Positions 1-6,498 of a stretch of DNA of 7,194 nt are shown piece after piece. Both the position numbers and the translations under genes were made by a program. Location of the stretch: positions 1-7,194 of the forward strand of contig DAOVQB010000221.1 of NCBI GenBank assembly GCA_030628905.1, written 5' to 3'. The number at the start of each line of letters is the position of its first letter. The stretch's first letter is position 1. The notes below the pieces were generated by a model. It was given only the letters and a program-made list of their open reading frames with translations. It was not told the origin of the DNA and made no database searches. The DNA is from DAOVQB01 sp023128935. GTDB lineage: Bacteria > Eisenbacteria > RBG-16-71-46 > CAIMUX01 > WJJG01.

Positions 1-63
1 CTTTGGGATGAGGACGGCAAGGTGGCCGAGCGGATCTTGGACAAGGTAGTCCGGGCCAGGTAG
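1..63 (+). CDS. C-terminal end of a gene truncated by the window edge
   Basis: Frame 1 reads 20 codons (LWDEDGKVAERILDKVVRAR) and stops at TAG 61-63. The peptide is charged and helix-forming and reads like a true protein C-terminus. The 'LWD..GK.AERI' pattern recalls the last helix of UDP-N-acetylglucosamine 2-epimerases (WecB type), which often end in 'DGKAAERIV'. Twenty residues are too few to assign a function, so this is only a hint. No clear terminator hairpin follows the stop. Calling it a coding tail is moderately likely; the family guess is weak. Confidence 0.5.
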   Translation, partial: LWDEDGKVAERILDKVVRAR

Positions 64-704
64 GCAAGAGCTAGGTAAGCAGGGCCAGATGGGTCGGTAA
101 TCTGAGGATTTCACCCTTCAGGACTGCTCTCCATGCGCTCCTTATCTTCCAGCCCAATCCGAAGTGCGACCCGACGGGTGCATGGCCTATTGGCTGTGGC
201 GGTGGGCTTCTGGATGGCGAGTTTGCTCACCTAGCGGCGATGGCTCGAGAATCGACCCTCACAGATGCCCCCAGAGCAACGAACTAGACCCCCCGAGGAG
301 TAAAGCTACCCCCGGATTCTGGCCTGATCAACCCGGAAGAGTTCTCACTCTCGAAGATTCCCATCAACCCCGAGCAATGCACCTGAAGTCCTGCACGCCG
401 CTCACCTCGCACCTCAGAACCATAGAACCATGGTCTCATGATCTTACTTGCGCAAAGCGCGTTCATGCCCTAGAATGTTGCTGCCTGACGTAAATTGAGC
501 GCACTTTGCTGGTTCGCACGCGCCGGCCCATACGAGGCGCTGGGGCTCCCGCGGGCATCCCTTCATTGCCAGGGGCATCTGGAGAAGGCCAAGGGCTCGC
601 GCAGGAGACAGCCCAATCCGGGGGCACTGAATGTGGGGGAACGCCAGAGGGTGCTTGCGGCACTGCATGACGGGTCGTGCAGAGAATGGGGGGTGGGAAT
701 CGCT
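64..704. other. Long intergenic stretch without a supported gene
   Basis: These 641 bases contain only short open frames. The longest are a GTG-started plus-strand frame at 164-493 and minus-strand frames such as 284-466. Their translations are rich in Arg, Pro, Cys, Ser and Trp, have no recognisable domain and lack a convincing ribosome binding site. The frame of the downstream large gene stays open back to a TTG at 495. The 70 residues that would add have no signal-peptide or domain character and would bury the real signal peptide, so 495-704 is treated as leader. I saw no confident promoter hexamers, RNA gene or terminator. Confidence 0.55.
416..431. repeat. Perfect 8-bp tandem duplication
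   Basis: AGAACCAT occurs twice in direct succession (416-423 and 424-431) in the non-coding stretch. It may be a replication-slippage duplication or chance. No function is inferred. Confidence 0.5.
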
Positions 705-3700
705 ATGCCTAGAATCCTCATTGCGTTGGTTACCGTCGGGTTGGCCGCGGGGATCGCACATGCTGACCCTTCCAATCTCGAGAGTGGTGTCTTCATCGCG
801 CACTACCCTGCATTACTCGAGTTCTCAAGCAATCCTCCGCCTGAGGGGTGGTGCCAGCACTACCTCGATAGCTATGCGATCACTGCCTGTGAGGACCAGG
901 TAAACAGGATCGACACGCAGGGGGGCGTGGTCTGGTTCGTCCTCGCCGCTTGGAGCGAGTCCAAGGAGTGGTGTGCGGTCGAGTTCGGGTTGGGGAGCTA
1001 TGACGCGGCAGCCTTCCTGATAACAGACCACGGCGCCTGCTTTCCCGAAGCAGGGCTCGAATTGCCAAGTGACAACTGGCCTGGCCCGAACGAAGGTACG
1101 GCAATCACCGTAACGGGCGATCCTTGGCTAGGCAACCTGCAGCCTGTCTACTACTTCTCTGGGTACGCTTATTCCGCAGGTGTGATTCCGCTGGCCGTGG
1201 ACCCTGGCGCGAACTTCGGCGGCACGGCGAATTGTGAGAACCCGCCTCTGGCATGGGATGTGGCAGCCTTTGGCGCAATGGGGATGTTCACAGATGGGAT
1301 CTATGCCTGCCCCCAGGGAGGTATTCCTGGCGGCCATAGCCCGGGGGGAAACGAAGCAGCTGTCTGTTGTTTTGGTGAAGAGTGCCGACTCATGACCCCG
1401 GAGGCGTGCGAAGAGGCCGGCGGTGAGTTCCACCCGGAGTGGGGCGACTGCACGCCGAATCCATGTGACTCCCCTCCTGGCGGACTCCCCGGCCCAGCGG
1501 TATCGGAAGATGATCAGCTTGGCCTCGTGTTCGAATGTCTGGATTGGGACAATCTCGGATGTCCAGGAAACCAGATGGCTTGTGTGATGGAATACTGGCT
1601 AGGGGAGGAGAATGTAGAGCACTTGGTTGAGAGAGAGCTGTCAGATGACCCAACAGACAGGACGATCCAGCTTTGGAACTGGACTGACCAAATGCCCAGG
1701 GTAACTCACGCATCTTTCATAACCCATGGCGCTAGCGGCGTGGAGCCGGCCTACATCTTGGCCGCCGAGAGTCATGACAACGAGAACGACATGCTACTGA
1801 TGAGAAACTACTGGCGTGAATACTACGGAGTGGATTCCTCCTACGTTGGAGGTGCGGGCTTCGCGGGTCAAACAGTCGAAACTGCCTGGGCCGTCTGCTT
1901 CACTGAACAAGCGATATCGGACTGGTTGACGCCCGTCTATAGCTCTGATGGGATCATTCTTGCCAGTGCGTGCCAGAGCTGCTCTGCGCATGACTACTGG
2001 CATCTAGATGATTGTGCAAGTTATCTCTGTTATGAAGGCCATCCAGTGCCAGCCGACGCGTGTCCCGACATCGACTCGATGACGGTGTGTCTTTGCTGCG
2101 AGATGCCCCTGAATGAGCAGGTTTTCCCCGATGCATACACCTGCCATATGGCACAAGCGCCCTTCCAGGGCGACCTTAGGCATTACGGCGGCTGCTATAG
2201 GCCCCGTTTGCGCCGCTGGTGTGGGGGTATCTATGCCAATGCAGCCAGGGAGTGCGTGTTCACAGACGCCACCTTCGAATGCCTCCATGCGTGCGCCGAC
2301 GAAGTACTTTATAGAACCGCAAGGGAGAGAGGCCTTCTGGTGCACCTGCTGCAAGGAACCGATGTTCCCGGGAAGAGCGGCCCAGATGCGTGGGATACGC
2401 TGGCGAGGATAACCCCGCGCAACGAGCGGGGAGTCATCCAGACCTACTACCTAGCGGGGGTGCCGACCAAGGCAGCGTATCGGATCATTGCGCTGGAGCC
2501 CTCTGGACGGTATACCACCTCACACACTTTCCGCCAAGGTCCCAAGCCAACCTCTTGGGACAGATGGATTCATAACCCCCGGCAGAGAACCCTCCCTCCG
2601 AGGGACAGCGCTCGCGGGCGTCTGTTCATGTGGAAGGACGGACAGTCAATACCGTTCGAGCAGGTGGTTGCGGCTCAGGAAGCAGCCATCGGGGGGGACG
2701 GACCGATGATACCCGACAGCACAAACTGCGCAGATGTCATTGTGTACACCTCTGAGGAGGGAGTCATTCTTGGTTTCCTGCCGCGTTTCGCGTTGCACCT
2801 GCATAACTACGACAATCTGAAGTATGTACTTTACTCTGGAGGCTACAGTCTCGAGGACGCACGCGATTGGTGCTCCTTTGTTCATGAAGCCAATCTTGCA
2901 TACAATGCGGCTTCTGGAACAGATCGATTTCCAACCAAGTATACTGAACATCGACCGCTGCTGACGATCCTCGGGGATTCGGAACCTCTTATAGTCGATC
3001 ACTGGTGGTTCGCTGACGAAGACAGCCTCTGTGAGTGCTCTGAGGGCGACCCTTGCTGTGTTTCCGACCGGCTGGTGTGGGATCTCGATGGGGATGGCAA
3101 CTGGTTTGGGCTGGTGCATCGGGTACCTGCAGACACCTGGGACGAACTGCACAGGGCCTGCATTGCGGCCGAGCAGTGGAATGAAGCAGATCAGGAATAC
3201 GTGGACCTGGGACGCAAAGTGATCATGACGGTGGGCGATTATGGCGAGATGGCGCAGGAGTACACGCTGGAGCTAGCGCAGGAGGCTGCCGATCAACTCT
3301 TGGCGATCGGGTTTAATGCGCACGATCTGCTCGTGGAGACGGACTTCTCCCCCTGGTGCAATGATCCGGCAAAGAAGCAAGCGTACCGCGAACAGCTCGA
3401 AGCGGGTGCTGTCATGGATTGGGGTTTCGGAGAGAGAATTTCCGCGTGTCACTGGCCAGGTTGGTTCCTCTCGTTCCCAGACAGCTTCCCATCAGCCCCT
3501 TGCCAGAGGATGATCGCCATGCAAGCGGGCTGTCACACCGTCAATATCGCGAGCACGGACCCCTTCCCGCCATTCATTGAGGCTTGGATGTTCAACGACC
3601 TTGACAAGACTGTCTTTGCCGGAGCAGTAGGACACCTGCTCGGAGGATGGCTTCACCAAAACAGGCTCGCGCAGAAGCTCTACTTGGACGCATGGCTGAA

Positions 3701-4181
3701 CCTTTGTTTCTACGGCGGCAACGGCGATCCGAGCTACCCGCTTGACTGGATCGTGCTGAGTGCAGCCGAAGCAGCTCGTACGCAAGGAATCGATCAGATG
3801 GAGCAGTATTTCCTATCGGCCGCAACAATGGGGGCCTATGTGATGGCACTTCCGGGTGGAGAGTGTGTCCCAGACATGGAGACTGAGGCATCCGAACCTG
3901 CCTGGCCGACGTTCCACCTTTCAGCGGAAGGGATACCTGGAAGCACTCCTCGTCTTCGGCTGTCCCTTCCAAGTCGCTGCTGGGTATGCCTCAGGATCTA
4001 CGACGCAAGCGGTCGGCATGTATCGACACTCCAGGACGGGATACTTGGGGAAGGGACGTTCTTCAAGACGTGGCTTGGGATGAACTTGAGGGGAGAGGAA
4101 ATGCCCTCCGGGGTCTATTTCGCACGGCTCGAGGCAGATGGCCATCTCGTTGAACAGGAGCGCATTGTTCTCGTGCGATAG
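705..4181 (+). CDS. Secreted cysteine-rich C25 (gingipain)-like protein with FlgD-like sorting tail
   Basis: The predicted product is 1158 residues. ATG 705 is chosen because a clean signal peptide follows (MPRILIALVTVGLAAGIAHA, cleavage after AHA at residue 20) and a G-rich Shine-Dalgarno-like run lies just upstream. The frame is open back to TTG 495. Residues 21-195 form an N-terminal domain of a type I associate with Eisenbacteria-like proteins. Residues 221-254 are a six-Cys module starting CCFGEEC and ending NPC. Residues 330-425 contain a hydrophobic strand plus H341-G342 and later a strand plus A422-C423, as in clan CD peptidases. Residues 440-540 are very Cys-rich, and about 577-609 resemble an Ig/Fn3 strand set. 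Residues 676-1013 resemble peptidase C25: LLTILGD (752-758), DLDGDGNW (793-800), a GRlP-like VHRVP, GFG (907-909) where GHG is usual, AGC with C943, and GDPSYPL (1007-1013). Residues 1085-1158 are a FlgD-like Ig domain (YDASGR 1099-1104, SGVYFARL 1135-1142). It is probably exported and surface-anchored or released. Proteolysis is uncertain because of the His-to-Phe change. Confidence 0.85.
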   Translation: MPRILIALVTVGLAAGIAHADPSNLESGVFIAHYPALLEFSSNPPPEGWCQHYLDSYAITACEDQVNRIDTQGGVVWFVLAAWSESKEWCAVEFGLGSYDAAAFLITDHGACFPEAGLELPSDNWPGPNEGTAITVTGDPWLGNLQPVYYFSGYAYSAGVIPLAVDPGANFGGTANCENPPLAWDVAAFGAMGMFTDGIYACPQGGIPGGHSPGGNEAAVCCFGEECRLMTPEACEEAGGEFHPEWGDCTPNPCDSPPGGLPGPAVSEDDQLGLVFECLDWDNLGCPGNQMACVMEYWLGEENVEHLVERELSDDPTDRTIQLWNWTDQMPRVTHASFITHGASGVEPAYILAAESHDNENDMLLMRNYWREYYGVDSSYVGGAGFAGQTVETAWAVCFTEQAISDWLTPVYSSDGIILASACQSCSAHDYWHLDDCASYLCYEGHPVPADACPDIDSMTVCLCCEMPLNEQVFPDAYTCHMAQAPFQGDLRHYGGCYRPRLRRWCGGIYANAARECVFTDATFECLHACADEVLYRTARERGLLVHLLQGTDVPGKSGPDAWDTLARITPRNERGVIQTYYLAGVPTKAAYRIIALEPSGRYTTSHTFRQGPKPTSWDRWIHNPRQRTLPPRDSARGRLFMWKDGQSIPFEQVVAAQEAAIGGDGPMIPDSTNCADVIVYTSEEGVILGFLPRFALHLHNYDNLKYVLYSGGYSLEDARDWCSFVHEANLAYNAASGTDRFPTKYTEHRPLLTILGDSEPLIVDHWWFADEDSLCECSEGDPCCVSDRLVWDLDGDGNWFGLVHRVPADTWDELHRACIAAEQWNEADQEYVDLGRKVIMTVGDYGEMAQEYTLELAQEAADQLLAIGFNAHDLLVETDFSPWCNDPAKKQAYREQLEAGAVMDWGFGERISACHWPGWFLSFPDSFPSAPCQRMIAMQAGCHTVNIASTDPFPPFIEAWMFNDLDKTVFAGAVGHLLGGWLHQNRLAQKLYLDAWLNLCFYGGNGDPSYPLDWIVLSAAEAARTQGIDQMEQYFLSAATMGAYVMALPGGECVPDMETEASEPAWPTFHLSAEGIPGSTPRLRLSLPSRCWVCLRIYDASGRHVSTLQDGILGEGTFFKTWLGMNLRGEEMPSGVYFARLEADGHLVEQERIVLVR

Positions 4182-4203
4182 GAGGCAATCGAGGCACGTA
4201 ACT

Positions 4204-4230
4204 CTGAGGCAAGATTCCCGCTTGCCTCAG
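4204..4230 (+). terminator. Perfect 10-bp hairpin, probable transcription terminator
   Basis: CTGAGGCAAG (4204-4213) and CTTGCCTCAG (4221-4230) are exact reverse complements around the 7-base loop ATTCCCG. The hairpin begins 22 bases after the stop of the large gene, where an intrinsic terminator is expected. No U-tract follows (GATCATGG), so it may be a Rho-assisted terminator, an mRNA 3' stabiliser or an attenuator between the two genes. The stem is certain; the function is inferred from position. Confidence 0.6.
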
Positions 4231-4244
4231 GATCATGGCATGAT

Positions 4245-4252
4245 GGAGGAGG
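4245..4252 (+). promoter_or_regulatory. Ribosome binding site that favours the ATG at 4260
   Basis: GGAGGAGG lies 1 base before ATG 4254 but 7 bases before ATG 4260. The second spacing is normal for initiation, so ATG 4260 is the better start. A third in-frame ATG at 4269 is also possible. Confidence 0.65.
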
Positions 4253-4259
4253 CATGGCG

Positions 4260-5303
4260 ATGACCTGCATGGCATGTTCTGCGAAAACCATAGCAAGAGC
4301 CTGGGCTCACCCCCTTTGCAGTGGACGAGGGGAGACTGGGAAAGCGCTTCCATCATGGAAGAGGGCACTGTTGCGCCTGATCCCGCCCTTTTTGTTTGTC
4401 GTGGGCCTGGTGATCGCATGGCAATGGTGTCCCGCTGCTGAGCCGGCCGATTCCCAGGGACAGCAGTCGGAGGCTCGGTGGAAAGCATATGACCCCGAGA
4501 CCTTGGAACCCGGGAAGATCCCCACAGTGCGCCTTCCGGTGTCCTTTACGGTTGCTCCAGGCTCCTATCTCTACCTCAATTGGCAGCCTGTACGCGAGGT
4601 CACTCTCACTCAGGGTCCGGAGGGGAGGCTCTACGTCAACGAGGTTCAGATCCTAGGGCCCCAACCCAAAGTGCAAGACGATAAGCCCCACTTTGGGGAA
4701 GAAGAGGTGCGTAAGTGCTGCTCCGACGTGCCGTTCGTAAAGCGCCTTGTTCAGTCCGGCCTCACCTGGAACCAAGCTTTTAAAAAGTGGGGCGACCAGT
4801 CACGACGCATTAGGCGAGTGACTCTCGAGGCTCACAGAGAGGCACTTGCGAGTGGCGAGGCCCCAGAGAGGGCGGCTGAGATCGCCGTAGCAGCCGGATT
4901 CGAGGCAGATACGGCTGGCATTTACGAGCGTCCCGATGGTATCCAATTGCGAGATAAGGTGTTGCAGGTGTTCCCGGTGGGCCTTTCGGAGTACTCTGTG
5001 TTCCTCAGTCGTCGAGATTCTACTACAGCACCAACTGCAGATGAGCGCGCAGAGAGAGCCGAGAAGAAAGCTCTGGCGGCGGCAACAGAGCTGTACAGGC
5101 ACTTGAGCGGCCTGGGACCACCGGCCTTCATCCGCCTGACCCGGTGGGGGATGGCTTCATCCACCGGTACTCGAGGCGTTGCCGAGGCTCTCAAGCAGTT
5201 GGAGGAGGCAAGGCAAGATCCGAGCATATATCCGGATGGGAACCTTTCCCCCCGGGAGATCAAGAAGATTCTTGAAGCCGATGGCATCACGCCTGGATGG
5301 TAG
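4260..5303 (+). CDS. Hypothetical exported or membrane-anchored protein
   Basis: The predicted product is 347 residues and I do not recognise the family. ATG 4260 is chosen from the Shine-Dalgarno spacing; starting at 4254 adds two residues. About 35 N-terminal residues containing several Cys and basic residues precede a hydrophobic segment (about 37-56, LLRLIPPFLFVVGLVIAWQW). A possible cleavage site follows (CPAA/EPAD), so the protein is either anchored once in the membrane or secreted with an unusually long n-region. The next about 90 residues look beta-rich (PVSFTVAPGSYLYLNWQPV, then EGRLYVNEVQILGP). The rest is mostly helical and charged, including an Ala/Glu/Lys-rich helix near 258-282. 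It lies 78 bases after the large secreted protein on the same strand but behind a strong hairpin, so co-transcription is uncertain. The real start could be a later TTG or GTG close to the hydrophobic segment. Confidence 0.75.
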   Translation: MTCMACSAKTIARAWAHPLCSGRGETGKALPSWKRALLRLIPPFLFVVGLVIAWQWCPAAEPADSQGQQSEARWKAYDPETLEPGKIPTVRLPVSFTVAPGSYLYLNWQPVREVTLTQGPEGRLYVNEVQILGPQPKVQDDKPHFGEEEVRKCCSDVPFVKRLVQSGLTWNQAFKKWGDQSRRIRRVTLEAHREALASGEAPERAAEIAVAAGFEADTAGIYERPDGIQLRDKVLQVFPVGLSEYSVFLSRRDSTTAPTADERAERAEKKALAAATELYRHLSGLGPPAFIRLTRWGMASSTGTRGVAEALKQLEEARQDPSIYPDGNLSPREIKKILEADGITPGW

Positions 5304-5375
5304 GTTGCGCCGGTTTGAAGGTCGGGGCTGCCTCATGCGCGTGGTCGCCTTCCCGCGCTACTTATCTGTACTGGT
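5304..5375. other. Short spacer between convergent genes
   Basis: This spacer separates the stop of the hypothetical plus-strand gene from the stop of the minus-strand beta-helix fragment. I found no clear terminator hairpin or recognisable gene. Two overlapping plus-strand frames run through it to 5415 and 5491, but neither has recognisable protein character. Confidence 0.4.
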
Positions 5376-5741
5376 TCAGCGGGAATATGACACCGGATTC
5401 CTCCTGCTTACATAGGGCGATGTGTAGTCCTCGTCCGAATGGAAGGAAAATGCCCGGTGCGGTTCATACCAGTGGCCTTCGCAGTCGATGATGCACGCCT
5501 CTGGATCCCCGGCTTGTGATCGAACAGTAATAGCCTTGCACAAGTAGTCGATGTCTCGGTTCCCATCGCCGATGAACGTTCCGTTCATGAGTTCAATGAT
5601 GTCCCCATCCGCGACTGCATCTATAGCCGCCTGGCTCGTGGGGAAATCACCTGTTCCTTCTGGGTTGACGATGTAGGTGGTGGCCGTGGCCGTTGTGACT
5701 AGGGCGAGAATCAGACCTGAAACAAGCATGAAGTACCGCAT
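5376..5741 (-). pseudogene. Truncated beta-helix (pectate-lyase-like fold) secreted protein, N-terminal fragment
   Basis: The 121-codon minus-strand frame starts at ATG 5741-5739, with AGGAAG 6 bases upstream. In-frame ATGs at 5771 and 5798 are possible but would put extra residues before the signal peptide. Residues 1-20 are a typical signal peptide (MRYFMLVSGLILALVTTATA), followed by TTYIVNPEGTGDFPTSQAAI. That signature opens secreted parallel beta-helix proteins of FCB-type bacteria. The next strands (GDIIELMNGTF, then AITVRS, CIIDCEGH) fit the first helix coils. Such proteins usually run for several hundred residues of PbH1 repeats. Here the pattern ends near plus position 5411 and about 11 unrelated codons lead to TGA (5376-5378). 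I infer a gene cut off by rearrangement. A short secreted peptide is possible but less likely. Confidence 0.7.
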
Positions 5742-6002
5742 GACCGCTTCCTGGAGCTCTCTCGGTTTCATCCCGCGTGATTCGGCCAGCTGGGCCAACG
5801 ACTATCCAGCTCAGTACCTGTGTTTCTCTCTCACTTGCGAACGCGCAACTCCAGGTATGAGCGAGACTCCCGCAATCCCACAATCGCTCCCGCGCGTGCC
5901 AACTGACACGCCGCCTCCGGGCAACCAGTGGTTGTGACGGGCGACTAGCGGAGGTTGGCAAGGCGAGCGGCTGCATCTGACCCGGGGTCGCGGCGTAGTG
6001 AG
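5742..6002. other. Spacer upstream of the minus-strand fragment and the recombinase remnant
   Basis: This spacer must hold the upstream region of the minus-strand beta-helix fragment and whatever preceded the recombinase remnant. On the minus strand I see no strong promoter pair; TTGGCA near 5895-5900 and GATAGT near 5800-5805 (both read on the minus strand) are the closest to -35 or -10 hexamers but are not correctly spaced with each other. On the plus strand no frame gives the missing N-terminal part of a recombinase, and the recombinase frame is closed by TAG at 5946. Confidence 0.4.
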
Positions 6003-6183
6003 GCGCTGCAAACAGGGGTGTCGGGATTCTCGCCATACAACCTCCGGCGGACGTTCGTGGGCGATTTCCTGGAGCGAGGCGTAGACCTCATCAGCGTTCA
6101 ACACTTAGCGGGGCATGCGAATCCGGAGACCATGGGACGTCATGACCCCCGAGGCGATGAGACGAAGCGGCGGACCTCGGCCC
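6003..6183 (+). pseudogene. Tyrosine recombinase (phage integrase family) catalytic C-terminal remnant
   Basis: The plus-strand frame, open from a TTG at 5955, reads FSPYNLRRTFVGDFLERGVD, then LISVQHLAGHANPETMGRHD, then PRGDETKRR. This matches the end of XerC/D-like integrases, whose usual form is 'FSPHDLRRTF...LAGHA...TT.RYDRRG'. The box II Arg is kept (codon 6045) and so is the GHA His (codon 6114). The box II His reads Tyr (codon 6036). The nucleophilic Tyr reads His (CAT at 6141, one transition from TAT). The upstream SAM-like domain and box I Arg are absent, and the in-frame sequence after about 6183 loses family character, although the frame stays open to 6386. I infer an inactive remnant of a mobile element. 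It lies between two broken beta-helix genes. Confidence 0.75.
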
Positions 6184-6498
6184 CAGGCTACCGGTCCCGG
6201 AGACCAGGAAGATGTCGCTGGCGAGCGCAAAGCGACGCGATCCGGGGGTACCCAGTACGGGTTGCACCGACCCGAGATCGTCGCGCCTGGGGCATTCTGC
6301 GAGGTCGAATCTGGACATCACCGCGCCCAGGGTCCAAAATTCCGGTGGCTCGCCGAGAACACACTAGAAGAACGGGAATCGACTGACACCACCATGAACC
6401 GCGGAAAAGGAGGAAGCAGGAAGTCAACAGGTTGCATGCCAATCCCGGGATCACGCATACTCCCAGCTCTTCACCCAAAGATATTTGGAGGGAAGGCC
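6184..6498. other. Stretch without a recognisable gene, leading to the lipoprotein-like gene
   Basis: Open frames cross this region: the tail of the recombinase frame to 6386, and the upstream extension of the 6499 gene back to 6115. Their translations are rich in Arg, Gly and Pro with no domain I know. A GGAGGG at 6487-6492, 6 bases before ATG 6499, is a good ribosome binding site and marks the start of the next gene. No terminator or promoter was identified with confidence. Confidence 0.45.

Noticed and set aside
164..493. 109-codon plus-strand open frame starting with GTG
   Set aside because: No ribosome binding site, Arg/Cys/Trp-rich composition and no domain character; probably chance in GC-rich DNA.
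444..803. 119-codon minus-strand frame overlapping the start of the large gene
   Set aside because: Antisense to the leader and signal peptide of the well-supported plus-strand gene; no recognisable protein features.
2646..3152. 168-codon minus-strand frame
   Set aside because: Lies entirely inside the large plus-strand gene, whose frame carries the C25-like motifs here.
4063..4488. 141-codon minus-strand frame
   Set aside because: Covers the end of the large gene, the terminator-like hairpin and the start of the hypothetical gene; its translation is Pro/Arg-rich and unstructured.
6115..6498. Upstream extension of the lipoprotein-like gene to an ATG at 6115
   Set aside because: The added 128 residues overlap the recombinase remnant in another frame and would hide the signal sequence; ATG 6499 has a proper GGAGGG.
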